Shown here one piece after another: positions 26,701-34,472 of a DNA stretch of 38,288 nucleotides (its first letter is position 1; every line of letters starts with the position of its first letter). Under the pieces are notes generated by a model. That model had not been told where the DNA came from. It was given only the letters and a program-made list of their open reading frames with translations, and searched no databases. This DNA comes from Clostridia bacterium. GTDB taxonomy: Bacteria > Bacillota > Clostridia > Lutisporales > Lutisporaceae. The translations under genes were made by a program, and so were the position numbers. The DNA is taken from contig JAQSYD010000046.1 of assembly GCA_029256325.1 (NCBI GenBank), positions 1 to 38,288 of the forward strand, in the 5' to 3' direction.

Positions 26701-27081
26701 CTATTCCACCCTCATGTATGTACTAGATTCCACATAAAATGGGTTGGGTAAAACGCTTTGAATAATAGGTGCATATATAACGATTTTGTATCTTATTGTG
26801 ACACCTACATCGTCTCCCGTTTTTCTTTCTACTGCAGGATCAATGGTAATCTGTAGGTTCGCCAAATCCAGCAGCCCGGATTTTTCATGAACATTTTGTA
26901 TAATTTCCTCATCGCTTTTGCCTACCGCTGCCATTCTGGCACTTTCCCTTCCTGTATATGTTATCAGTAGGTAAGAGCCAAAAATTCTGGAGAATTCAAA
27001 TATTCCCATCAGCAGCAGAATTATTACAGGTAATATTAATGCAGTCTCTACTATGGATTGTCCCTTTTTGTTTAACTTCAA
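26701..27081 (-). CDS. tadE: TadE-like pseudopilin
   Basis: A 126-residue minor pilin of the Tad system, starting at a TTG behind AAGGTAG. The N-terminus NKKGQSIVETALILPVIILLLMGIFEF is the TadE signature: cleavage expected after Gly7, Glu at +5, then one hydrophobic helix. The body continues ARMAAVGKSDEEI... and a small globular domain to YMRVE. The prepilin peptidase that would process it (TadV/CpaA) is not in the window and must be encoded elsewhere. A hairpin at 27132-27160 separates it from the two major pilin genes. Confidence 0.9.
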   Translation of the reverse strand: MKLNKKGQSIVETALILPVIILLLMGIFEFSRIFGSYLLITYTGRESARMAAVGKSDEEIIQNVHEKSGLLDLANLQITIDPAVERKTGDDVGVTIRYKIVIYAPIIQSVLPNPFYVESSTYMRVE

Positions 27082-27131
27082 TACTACTACCTTCTTTCTA
27101 GTGAATTTAAATACTGCTAATTTAGTAAAAT

Positions 27132-27160
27132 GACCCTACCTGAAAGCTACAAGTAGGGTC
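27132..27160 (-). terminator. possible attenuating hairpin between the Flp pilins and tadE
   Basis: GACCCTAC (27132-27139) and GTAGGGTC (27153-27160) form a perfect 8-bp stem with a 13-nt loop. On the minus strand it is followed by a short T-rich run. Partial termination here would give many pilin transcripts and fewer assembly-gene transcripts. Confidence 0.5.
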
Positions 27161-27245
27161 TTAACCTAACCTCTTTTGTCATCGATATTACTTTTTAAGT
27201 ACGATATGTATTTGATCTTGGGCACCAACTACATATTTCTACGAA

Positions 27246-27425
27246 TCAACTACTAACCTTTGCTGCAAATTCTGTGAATTTTTCTGCCAGAATTTTTCCC
27301 ATGGGAGCCAATGACGTTATTATTGCAAGTGCTATAAAAGCTATGATTAATATATATTCCACCATTCCTTGCCCGTTATTGTTAAATGCGTTCTTTATTC
27401 TATTCACTAATGCTTTGTGCATCAT
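27246..27425 (-). CDS. second Flp/TadA-type major pilin, 59 residues
   Basis: This small gene reads MMHKALVNRIKNAFNNNG followed by QGMVEYILIIAFIALAI, then a short tail ending FAAKVSS. The Gly before QGMVEY, Glu at +5 and Tyr at +6 are the Flp prepilin cleavage signature, so about 41 residues would remain after processing. GGAGG lies 7 nt before the ATG pair. It lies 46 nt downstream of the first pilin gene, which has the same QGMVEY motif, so the pair probably arose by duplication. It is easy to miss because of its length. Confidence 0.9.
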   Translation of the reverse strand: MMHKALVNRIKNAFNNNGQGMVEYILIIAFIALAIITSLAPMGKILAEKFTEFAAKVSS

Positions 27426-27471
27426 TGAACTCCCTCCAGTACATTACTTATTTATTGATTGCTATTCATTA

Positions 27472-27678
27472 TTATGTTGTTGGTGCAGCAACAGTTCCAC
27501 CAAGCTTAGTAGTTACTTCATTGAACTTAATCGCTATTTGGCTACCTAATGGGCTTAATGCCGCCATAACTATAATTGCGATAAGAGCTATAATTAGTAC
27601 ATACTCTACCATACCTTGCCCTCTTTTATTTTTCAGGTTGCTCATCATGTTGAAGTACATATTGTATAATCTTGTCAT
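27472..27678 (-). CDS. flp: Flp family type IVb major pilin, 68 residues
   Basis: The first gene of the Tad operon: a 68-residue prepilin with leader MTRLYNMYFNMMSNLKNKRG and mature part starting QGMVEYVLIIALIAIIVMA. Cleavage is expected after the Gly, with Glu at +5 and Tyr at +6. The mature pilin has one hydrophobic helix and a short tail (LGGTVAAPTT). The leader is long for the family; MSNLKNKRG at residue 12 would be a more typical start, but AAAGGAGG 5-6 nt before the first ATG supports the longer one. A TATAAT-like element lies about 45-55 nt upstream (rc of about 27720-27730) without a clear -35. Confidence 0.92.
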   Translation of the reverse strand: MTRLYNMYFNMMSNLKNKRGQGMVEYVLIIALIAIIVMAALSPLGSQIAIKFNEVTTKLGGTVAAPTT

Positions 27679-27851
27679 TTTTTGTTCCTCCTTTTATTTT
27701 GTTTTAGTTTATGTGTTAATTATATAACTGGAAATAACCCTTTACTATCAGTCATTCGTATCAACTTTCATGGTATGCTGTAACTACCAGTTTTAGGTAG
27801 ATGTACCTATGTTAACTTCATAAATAAACATAAAGTCCTATAAAAATTCAA

Positions 27852-27878
27852 AAAGAACCCCTAAAATTGGAGTTCTTT
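27852..27878 (-). terminator. intrinsic terminator after the gene at 27910
   Basis: On the minus strand AAAGAACTCC and GGGGTTCTTT (one mismatch) enclose a short AT-rich loop and are followed by TTTTTGAATTTTT. It insulates the Tad operon from the upstream gene. Confidence 0.75.
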
Positions 27879-27909
27879 CTACGAATATATATTAGCTATT
27901 ATGTGAAAA

Positions 27910-28626
27910 TCATCGGAACATCTCAGCTTGTGAGTCCCAAATAAGTTCTTTTTCCGGCTCAAAATGAAACGGAGGAATCGTGGTTTCATATTCTACAGAA
28001 TCTAGTACCTTCTTATATAATATCAGCCTGTCGTTTCCAAATACAGCATACCTATGCTCCCAAAAGTCACTGCTTTCCGGCCATGTTTGTATCCAATTGC
28101 CACCCCTTGCATCATATATCCCTCCCGTTGGAGAAGTATACCCTTGATAAGTAGTGCTGCCCAAAAACAGCACATAGTCTTTGCTTTTCCCCTTCAATAT
28201 GCTTATTTCTCCCTCATCTGCAGTAAAGTCCTTGGTCTGACTCTTCCTCTTATTTGTTTCTGCATCAAATACAGCTCCGATTCTATAATAGAAGCCCCCT
28301 GCATGAACGGTCACATTATCCGGTGCCTTGAGTATTGCAAAATATTCGTTCTTGTCCTCCACAAACCTGCCAAAGATGATTTGCTCAAGAACCAGCGTCT
28401 GATAATTTGCAGCTATGGGTGTACTAAAATGAATCATTCCATTCTCTATGGTATATTTGCTTTGTGGGAACATCTGATCCACAATGCTTTTTGTAAGCTG
28501 CTCTGTACTCATCGTAACATCTTGAGTTGTCACCCTGGATACAGGTATAAAATTCGCAATAAACAGCCCAATTATTAGCAAAATTACAACAAATATTACG
28601 ATTACTAACCTTCTCATAAATCTCAT
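27910..28626 (-). CDS. hypothetical membrane-anchored extracytoplasmic protein
   Basis: I do not recognise this 238-residue protein. It has a basic N-terminus (MRFMRR), then one strong membrane helix (LVIVIFVVILLIIGLFIANFIPV, about 7-28), with no Cys for a lipobox, so it is an uncleaved or signal-peptidase-I exported protein facing outside. The remainder is mixed α/β with aromatic-rich stretches (GGFYYRIGAVFDAETN, GGNWIQTWPESSDFWEHRYAVFGNDRLILY) that suggest a β-rich lipoprotein-like domain. AAGGATGAG precedes the ATG. A terminator follows. It is upstream of the Tad operon but separately transcribed, so a functional link is not supported. Confidence 0.8.
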   Translation of the reverse strand: MRFMRRLVIVIFVVILLIIGLFIANFIPVSRVTTQDVTMSTEQLTKSIVDQMFPQSKYTIENGMIHFSTPIAANYQTLVLEQIIFGRFVEDKNEYFAILKAPDNVTVHAGGFYYRIGAVFDAETNKRKSQTKDFTADEGEISILKGKSKDYVLFLGSTTYQGYTSPTGGIYDARGGNWIQTWPESSDFWEHRYAVFGNDRLILYKKVLDSVEYETTIPPFHFEPEKELIWDSQAEMFR

Positions 28627-28745
28627 CCTTCAAATGTATTCCTGCTTCTAATTACATTATAATGGATTTTAGCTTGAATTAGAATTTGTTTGGTAGTATT
28701 ATCAATTGGTAATATTAATATTATAAAGCGTTTGGAGGGATAAAA

Positions 28746-29132
28746 ATGAAAATACATGTAAAAAAGGTTGATACCTCCTCTGAGGATATCATCATTAACT
28801 TCACCAGTGAATACGGCGATGCAGAAGCCTTCTGGGGCACCAAGCCAATCCCAAAGGTAAATACAGACTATGAAGTAGAGTTGGATATTACAGACGAGCT
28901 GGTCTGGGGACAGGACGTCAAACCCAGCACCAATAAAAAATTCAGCATCCTCATGCAAAAGGATGATATCACAATTACCGGCGTACTGGAAAAGACCTAC
29001 AAAGGCGGCATGGCAGACTTTAGATTTGGGAAAAACCTTATACAATTAGAGCTGGAAGGCAGAAATATACCAACAGGCGTATTTGTGACAATTAAGACAA
29101 CTAATATTGAAATGTACGAGGTAAATTATTAA
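28746..29132 (+). CDS. small hypothetical protein
   Basis: This 128-residue protein was not recognised. It has no signal peptide or membrane segment and is predicted to be mostly β-strand (KIHVKKVDTSSEDIIINFTSE..., DYEVELDITDELVWGQDVKP, NLIQLELEGRNIPTGVFVTIKT), acidic, about 14 kDa; an immunity-type or OB-like fold is conceivable but not shown. GGAGGG 7 nt upstream supports the start. Its stop codon TAA lies inside the perfect palindrome at 29129-29175. It stands alone on the plus strand between two minus-strand genes. Confidence 0.78.
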   Translation: MKIHVKKVDTSSEDIIINFTSEYGDAEAFWGTKPIPKVNTDYEVELDITDELVWGQDVKPSTNKKFSILMQKDDITITGVLEKTYKGGMADFRFGKNLIQLELEGRNIPTGVFVTIKTTNIEMYEVNY

Positions 29133-29175
29133 AACCTGATAATATGGTGCCAGGCACCATATTATCAGGTTTTAA
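29129..29175. repeat. perfect 47-nt palindrome of the GGTGCCAGGCACC family
   Basis: Arms 29129-29151 and 29153-29175 are 23 nt each and exactly complementary around a single A (29152). The centre is ATGGTGCCAGGCACCAT and the outer part CCTGATAAT/ATTATCAGG, with AAAA/TTTT ends. It contains the stop codon of the gene at 28746 and lies 9 nt from the stop of the convergent gene at 29185. It belongs to the same family as the copies at 33991, 36631 and 38246 and should act as a bidirectional terminator. Confidence 0.9.
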
Positions 29176-29184
29176 CAATGAGTT

Positions 29185-30051
29185 CTATACAAATTTATTT
29201 AAATCTGACTCTAAAGTATATTTTTCCAGCAAAATAAATATGGCTATAAATATTTCATAGATAATCAATGTGTAGACCAAGCTCCAACTGTCTTTAATAA
29301 TCAAAATGTTCATTTTTGCAAATATAATTTGAACTGCAATAGAAATAACAAATGGCAGCAGTTTCCAATAAGGTTTTTTTAGTTTGCTTGTAACCAGCAC
29401 CAAAAGAAACGCTTCAATCAAATGATAGAAAAATATAATGATGATACTGGACAAATATAAGTTGCCAACCAAATTATTGATTAATCTTATCTGGTAGTAT
29501 TGTTTTCCAAGAAGTAAAAGCAATGGTGCCGGAACATGTACGATTAGCATTGCTACAAAGTAGAACGTTATTGCTCTGGTAATTCCATATCGCCTATGAA
29601 CCATTTTGGGGAACCAATAATAAAAAATTGATAGAAAGATGACTACTGCAATAAAGGTCATATAGTATCTCCACCAATGCTGCTCATAGATTTTTAGATT
29701 CACAAACAAATATTCTATAAGCGTAAAAATTGTTGCAACGGTGAGGATCCAACCATAACGCAGAGAATAAGTCACCATTACGATTGCTGCTGACGGGTAA
29801 AGTGTAGTATTAATAATTAAGTGTCCTAGTAGATTTTGAGCCCATGGGTCTTCAAATACACCGGTTTTATATGCGTAAGCATTAAATAAGCCAAGTACGA
29901 TAAATTCACCAATCCATGTTATACACGCTGTGAATAAATAAAAAACTAAAAGCGTAGAAACTTTGTAAATGCTTCTTTTCTTATATATTGAGTAGGCAGC
30001 AATAGCGATACCAATCCCAGCCAAAAAAATATACCAGAATAAACTTGTCAT
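29185..30051 (-). CDS. CBO0543-like multi-pass membrane protein
   Basis: A 288-residue membrane protein starting at the ATG 30051 (after GAGGT, 5 nt); the longer frame uses a TTG that overlaps this site. About eight hydrophobic helices are spread over the whole length. The conserved-looking motif KIYEQHWWRYYMTFIAV (about 150-166) matches IYEHHWYKTWLTFLG in the paralogue at 37308, and both keep the same spacing to LIIYEIF.../ITSIDVL... at the C-terminus. This resembles the CBO0543 family of Bacillales and Clostridia, of unknown function. It converges on the gene at 28746. No transport or enzyme motif is visible. Confidence 0.78.
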   Translation of the reverse strand: MTSLFWYIFLAGIGIAIAAYSIYKKRSIYKVSTLLVFYLFTACITWIGEFIVLGLFNAYAYKTGVFEDPWAQNLLGHLIINTTLYPSAAIVMVTYSLRYGWILTVATIFTLIEYLFVNLKIYEQHWWRYYMTFIAVVIFLSIFYYWFPKMVHRRYGITRAITFYFVAMLIVHVPAPLLLLLGKQYYQIRLINNLVGNLYLSSIIIIFFYHLIEAFLLVLVTSKLKKPYWKLLPFVISIAVQIIFAKMNILIIKDSWSLVYTLIIYEIFIAIFILLEKYTLESDLNKFV

Positions 30052-30088
30052 AACATACCTCAATAATATGAATTAAATCATGTATTCG

Positions 30089-30135
30089 TAACTTTAATAA
30101 ATATTATTCTTAACTTTAGCATTAATAAATATTCT
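30089..30135. repeat. short AT-rich tandem repeat upstream of the gene at 30284
   Basis: TAACTTTAATAAATATTATTCT (30089-30110) is followed directly by a variant TAACTTTAGCATTAATAAATATTCT (30111-30135), about 20 nt each. It lies in the divergent promoter region between 30051 and 30284. This may be a degenerate binding site pair or simple AT-rich duplication. Confidence 0.4.
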
Positions 30136-30283
30136 TCGATCTATAGTGCCAGCTACAGCACTCAAGAACATATCAATACAATTTATCTTCAAATATATAT
30201 TGATACAGTGATATTTCCATTTTATAATAGTAAATAATATTATTGTTAAATCTGCTAAACAGCTATAACAAGGAGTGAATTTA

Positions 30284-30742
30284 TTGAAGCAGGAATTCAA
30301 GGCAATTATCAAACAGCATGATAACATAAATGCAGCATATATCGAGCCGCCTTTTGACGTTAAAGAAGTCTTTGGTTCAAAACGTGTTAAAGTGAAGGCG
30401 ACTTTTGATGGTATCGAATATCGCGGGTCAGTCGTTAATATGGGCGGTTGTTATATGCTCGGTCTTACACAGGAGATTCGAAGCAAAATCGGAAAGGGCT
30501 TTGGCGATGAAGTGTTTGTAACGTTAGAAAAAGATGTCGAAGAGCGCACAGTGGAAGTCCCTGAAGATTTTGCTGCTGCAATGAATTGTGATGAAACCGC
30601 TGTATCAACCTTCAAATCCCTTTCCTATACTGCACAGAAGGAATATGTCACTTGGATCAACTCAGCCAAACGAGAGGTGACTAGGTCAGAACGCATCTTA
30701 AAGGCAGTCACTTTATTATCAGAAGGAAAGCGACTTAAGTAA
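30284..30742 (+). CDS. YdeI/OmpD-associated family protein with DUF1905-type domain
   Basis: The TTG at 30284, 8 nt after AAGGAG, is preferred; the GTG at 30275 overlaps that site. This gives 152 residues. The first 85 or so match the DUF1905 pattern (AAYIEPPFDVKEVFGSKRVKVKATFDG, RGSVVNMGG, GLTQEIRSKIGKGFGDEVFVTLEKD). The C-terminal part matches the YdeI/OmdA bacteriocin-protection domain (VPEDFAAAMN, FKSLSYTAQKEYVTWINSAKREVTRSERILKAVTLLSEGKR). The function of these small cytoplasmic proteins is unknown. It is transcribed alone and ends at a terminator. Confidence 0.87.
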   Translation: MKQEFKAIIKQHDNINAAYIEPPFDVKEVFGSKRVKVKATFDGIEYRGSVVNMGGCYMLGLTQEIRSKIGKGFGDEVFVTLEKDVEERTVEVPEDFAAAMNCDETAVSTFKSLSYTAQKEYVTWINSAKREVTRSERILKAVTLLSEGKRLK

Positions 30743-30750
30743 TATAAAAA

Positions 30751-30785
30751 ACCTCACGGAAAACCATCCGCGAGGTCATTTTTTT
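30751..30785. terminator. bidirectional intrinsic terminator between convergent genes
   Basis: ACCTCACGGA (30751-30760) and TCCGCGAGGT (30767-30776) pair with one mismatch around AAACCA, flanked by A and T tracts. It serves the gene at 30284 and possibly the one ending at 30831. Confidence 0.85.
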
Positions 30786-30830
30786 ATGGATTTATATTCA
30801 AGCTTTCAACTGCTGTTAGCAATAAGATTT

Positions 30831-33803
30831 TTACTTTTCATTGTATGCGAAGACTTTTTCGCTATATAGCTTTATTCCGGCACTTGCATTTGGATGAATG
30901 TGATCAATGAGGAAATCTGATGGAGCGTATCTTAATAACACTTTGCTAATGGCAGCGTTAGGATTGATAAAGCTGTACCCCTTCTCCTCACAATATAATT
31001 CAAGTGCTTCTCCATATTCAGCTAACATCAGATCGCGTTTTTCTGTTGATATTGCAGTATAGGGATCATTATCCAAGGCAAGCCAAGGACTAATGAAAGC
31101 AAAATTTGCATTTGGATTTTTGCTTTGAATTTTTACTATGAGCTTATTAATATTCTCTACATAGCTATTCTTATCCATAGCACAGGTTTTCACGTTTCTA
31201 TATCGTACATCATTTGTTCCTATCGCGATGACATATAAATCAGCACTACGTTCGGCAATTGCCTCTGCGTTATTCAATAAGGTCAGCGTCGTAGCAGAAG
31301 CCCAGGCTTCTTTATATACTTTTTTCTCAGAAAATGCAGCCATTAGCGGTTCATACCATCCATATCCACCGTTCTCTGATCCTGCTGTAAGACTATCCCC
31401 AACAAAGCAAATTGTTTCTGATACATTAAGCAGTTTATATAAATCTGTTGCTCTCATTTCGTCGGTAATTTTGATTGCTTCTATGGGTTGTCTAACATAG
31501 CCTTCCGGAAATAAATAATATCTCTCTTGTGCTTGATCTAACGTTATTTCAGTACGGAGCATGATAGAAGATATCATTGCTTGCACTTCAGCAACTCGTT
31601 TCATCTCATATATACTAATTTCCTTTTGTAATACCGGCTCATTCAGAATACTATATATCGGTAATGCGCGATAGTTTCCATTAGCTGGTGCTTGGGTATA
31701 CATAGGTATCACACCGGCACTAATGATTTCTTTAGTTTTAGGGTCAATATAAACCTCAACAATTGAAGTCGCATCCCCGTCTTTTTCAACATAAGAATTC
31801 GCAAAGTTGCCCGGACAATTTACTATAATTGCCTGCTTCTCCCGCCCCTCGCCATAGGTCGCTGTGCGAAACTCAATAGGCTGAACTGCATGAGCGTGGT
31901 CTCCTAAAATGATATCCGCACCTGCCTGAATAAAAATATCATTCCATGTATCCTGATAGGTATCTGTATCATGTAAAAACTGCGTCCCCATATGGGGTAA
32001 AACTGCTATCATATCCGGGGGATTTTCCATATCCTTTATCCTCTGAAAGTCTGATAAAACTTTAGCTTTGACCTCCTTAAAATATCTGCCGGAAGGGTCT
32101 GCAAGGATTGATGTCAAAGAAGGATTTTCATTTAAAAAATATTCTTCGGTATACCCATTGCTCCCAAAGGTATATGCAAGAAATGCAATTCGTAAGCCTT
32201 CTTTCTCTATGATCATAACTGAATTCTTTTCCGCTTCATTTCTGTATGAACCTATATGTAATAGTCCTACTTCATCAAGTATATCAAGTGTTCTCAAAGC
32301 CCCTTCCTCTCCCTTATCCAAGAGATGGTTATTGGCAGTGGATACTAAATCAATACCAGAATCCTTTACAGCCCTTGCAAAAGAATCCGGATAGTTTAAA
32401 TAAAGGGGTAAGCCATCATCATAGTTGCTGGTGGAGTATCCTACCTCTTCCCCGGCAGTAGGGCCTTCAAAAATACCGATTGCAAGATCTGCTTCAATTA
32501 AATATTTACTTGCATATTCAAACATGGAGCCAAATTCATATTCATTGGAAGAATCAGAATAAGCATTTCTAACTTGATCCTGCAATAAAATCAAATCACC
32601 AACAAAGGCTATGGATACAGCATCTTTAAGCGCTGATTTTTGTTCACTTGTCATCACTTTATGATTGGCATTAGATGAATTGGTTTTATTTACCGGTGTT
32701 GCTTCCGTCGAAAATATCATGGGTGCAATGATTGGGAGAGTAAAACAAATAATAAGTAAAACCACTGCTATTTTGCTATACATATTTCTCTTGTATTCAT
32801 TTTGACTGCTATTACGGATGAAAAAGGCATCCGTTACTTTGCTGATCACCCAATTGAATTTAAGAGTCATCATATCTGAGCCCAAAAAGAGGAGTGTTAA
32901 AACACTTGCGCAAAAAGCTAAAATGATATAATTCTGATTAAAGGTATTGCTAGGAAAAACTTTAAAAAATATAAGGGTTATGAAGCGATGCAAAATATAA
33001 ACTGTTAATGAGTTTTTTCCCCATTTACCCAAGAATCTTAATGGTTTCTTTGGTGTTAGAATAATGATGCTCCAGATCATCAGCCCAGCTATACTCAACA
33101 TGATGATTCTGACAAACATGTCTGTTAAAGAATCATAGCTTTGCATCAAAAAATCTGTTTCGCTTAATCCTTTATATTGATATATAAATAGACTGGATAT
33201 GTAAGCTGTTAATAACAGCAATAAGATGCCCTTCATATAATTTATAAGCTTTCGATTATTAATAAAATGATTTATATTATCGGCTGATAACTTGTATCCG
33301 ACTAAAAAGAATGGGAAGAAAACAATCGTCCGTGCAATAGCAAGAACATTTGTTATATCACTCCACAAACCGATTAAAATAGCAGTAATTATGCTGATTA
33401 ATAAGATGTACTTTATTTTATCAACGTATTTTATCATGAAGCGCCAAATGATTAAGGAAATCAAAAACCAAAATGAATATACCGGCGTAAGGAACTGAAA
33501 GGATGTATTCACTAGAACAAAACTAAAAATCATCATAGATGTATTGAAAATGATGTAAATAACAGCTAATTTAATTATAGCTCCCATAGATTTTGCATTA
33601 TCACTTTTGCTTAAATAACCTGAAACAAAAATGAATGCAGGCATGTGAAAAAGATATATAAAATTTACGAGAAAGCCTGCAAGGCCAATGCCCTTATAAT
33701 CCCATAAAAAATGTCCAAATACCACAAGACAAATCAAAAACCCTTTTATATTGTCCCAATACGGACTTCTTTCATTTACAGCTTGTCCCTGTAACTTGAC
33801 CAT
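30831..33803 (-). CDS. three-domain cell-envelope protein: acyltransferase, CapA-like, SGNH hydrolase
   Basis: The start at 33803 follows GGAGGT by 9 nt; an upstream TTG frame overlaps it. The product has 990 residues. Residues about 15-330 are a multi-pass acyltransferase-3 (OafA/NolL-like) domain with a conserved-type His in VVFGHFLWDY. A further helix (about 345-365) leads outside. Residues about 390-700 form a CapA-like domain (SIAFVGDLILL, AIGIFEGPT, STANNHLLDKGEEG, LPHMGTQF, GADIILGDHAHAVQP), a metallophosphatase-fold relative of the poly-γ-glutamate capsule protein. Residues about 790-990 are an SGNH esterase: FVGDSLTAG, IGTNDVR and DHIHPN, holding the Ser, Gly/Asn and Asp-His blocks. 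It probably adds and removes O-acyl groups on an extracellular polymer. This fused order is unusual. No capsule genes flank it. Confidence 0.85.
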   Translation of the reverse strand: MVKLQGQAVNERSPYWDNIKGFLICLVVFGHFLWDYKGIGLAGFLVNFIYLFHMPAFIFVSGYLSKSDNAKSMGAIIKLAVIYIIFNTSMMIFSFVLVNTSFQFLTPVYSFWFLISLIIWRFMIKYVDKIKYILLISIITAILIGLWSDITNVLAIARTIVFFPFFLVGYKLSADNINHFINNRKLINYMKGILLLLLTAYISSLFIYQYKGLSETDFLMQSYDSLTDMFVRIIMLSIAGLMIWSIIILTPKKPLRFLGKWGKNSLTVYILHRFITLIFFKVFPSNTFNQNYIILAFCASVLTLLFLGSDMMTLKFNWVISKVTDAFFIRNSSQNEYKRNMYSKIAVVLLIICFTLPIIAPMIFSTEATPVNKTNSSNANHKVMTSEQKSALKDAVSIAFVGDLILLQDQVRNAYSDSSNEYEFGSMFEYASKYLIEADLAIGIFEGPTAGEEVGYSTSNYDDGLPLYLNYPDSFARAVKDSGIDLVSTANNHLLDKGEEGALRTLDILDEVGLLHIGSYRNEAEKNSVMIIEKEGLRIAFLAYTFGSNGYTEEYFLNENPSLTSILADPSGRYFKEVKAKVLSDFQRIKDMENPPDMIAVLPHMGTQFLHDTDTYQDTWNDIFIQAGADIILGDHAHAVQPIEFRTATYGEGREKQAIIVNCPGNFANSYVEKDGDATSIVEVYIDPKTKEIISAGVIPMYTQAPANGNYRALPIYSILNEPVLQKEISIYEMKRVAEVQAMISSIMLRTEITLDQAQERYYLFPEGYVRQPIEAIKITDEMRATDLYKLLNVSETICFVGDSLTAGSENGGYGWYEPLMAAFSEKKVYKEAWASATTLTLLNNAEAIAERSADLYVIAIGTNDVRYRNVKTCAMDKNSYVENINKLIVKIQSKNPNANFAFISPWLALDNDPYTAISTEKRDLMLAEYGEALELYCEEKGYSFINPNAAISKVLLRYAPSDFLIDHIHPNASAGIKLYSEKVFAYNEK

Positions 33804-34168
33804 CGTAGACGTACCTCCAAATTTCAATATACCTCATTTATACCTAAACTCACATGATGTCAGTACAATCAATAAAAATTATATCCTATGATATTAAGTA
33901 TTTTAACCATAATCCTATATAGAATAGATTGCTTTTCCTGATTATACCCTATATATAACACTACATAAAATAGGATATCTTTCCTATTTTATGGTGCCAG
34001 GCACCATAGATAACAGGTTTTCACTTGCCTATTATAGATGTAAGGATAATTCTCCTTATAAAAATCGTTGTGGGAACAGATAATATATTTGAAAATATCT
34101 TAACACTACGGTAATCATGAATATGGGTCCAATAGAAATGTTAACAAAATAATGAGAGGAGTAGTTTT
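33804..34168. other. intergenic region with two hairpin-forming repeats
   Basis: No gene was found in these 365 nt. They contain an AAAATAGGA/TCCTATTTT inverted repeat (33967-33990, 6-nt loop) joined directly to a GGTGCCAGGCACC repeat copy (33991-34023). The remainder is AT-rich and must hold the promoters of the divergent genes on either side, which could not be assigned with confidence. Confidence 0.6.
33991..34023. repeat. copy of the GGTGCCAGGCACC repeat
   Basis: ATGGTGCCAGGCACCAT (33991-34007) is a perfect 17-nt palindrome, followed by AGATAACAGGTTTTCA (34008-34023), the same tail seen in the copies at 36631 and 38246. The left flank is replaced by a different hairpin. Confidence 0.85.
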
Positions 34169-34372
34169 ATGAACAGAGTACATTATAATGTATCCGGATT
34201 ACAAAATCCCCAGATGAAGACACAGGTTGAAAACGCATTAGAAAAGCTTAATGGCGTTCAAATGGTTAATGTTGATTTACAGAGAGCTTCTATAGAAGTA
34301 GGCTATAATGAACCTGCAAATGAAAGTGAAATAAAACACTGTATAAAACATGCAGGATTTGAGCTAGAATAG
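34169..34372 (+). CDS. small HMA-fold (heavy-metal-associated) protein without CxxC
   Basis: This 67-residue protein has the βαββαβ pattern of the HMA domain: VHYNVSGLQNPQMKTQVENALEKL, NGVQMVNVDLQRASIEVGYN, and SEIKHCIKHAGFELE. In copper or zinc chaperones the loop after the first strand reads GMxCxxC; here it reads GLQNPQMK, so the metal-binding pair is absent. The single Cys is in the second helix. GAGGAG sits 8 nt before the ATG. It may bind no metal and serve as a protein-protein module, or be a remnant. It stands alone, followed by a hairpin. Confidence 0.8.
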   Translation: MNRVHYNVSGLQNPQMKTQVENALEKLNGVQMVNVDLQRASIEVGYNEPANESEIKHCIKHAGFELE

Positions 34373-34408
34373 CTTAAATTTTAAGTTTATAATTTATGTA
34401 AAGTAAAA

Positions 34409-34450
34409 GCATTGCTGTGCTAGAGAATATCTCTATTGACCAGCAATGCT
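34409..34450. terminator. hairpin between convergent genes
   Basis: AGCATTGCTG (34409-34418) and CAGCAATGCT (34441-34450) form a perfect 10-bp stem; the loop contains a smaller AGAGA/TCTCT pair. It lies between the HMA gene and the convergent gene ending at 34473. T tracts are weak on both sides. Confidence 0.6.
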
Positions 34451-34472
34451 TCTTAAATTCTATAATAACAAG

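Noticed and set aside
20228-27678. Secretin or other outer-membrane Tad component
   Set aside because: No such gene between the pilins and DUF192; its absence fits a monoderm organism.
27679-27909. c-di-GMP riboswitch in front of the Flp pilin gene
   Set aside because: Tad pili are often under second-messenger control, but the conserved riboswitch core was not found; only a terminator and a weak -10 are seen.
28054-28578. Long plus-strand reading frame of 174 codons
   Set aside because: It lies entirely opposite the better-supported gene at 27910-28626, has no ribosome binding site, and has a composition typical of antisense frames.
28623-29045. Minus-strand frame of 140 codons opposite the gene at 28746
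   Set aside because: The plus-strand gene has a GGAGGG site and protein-like composition; the antisense frame is Cys- and Phe-rich with no start signal.
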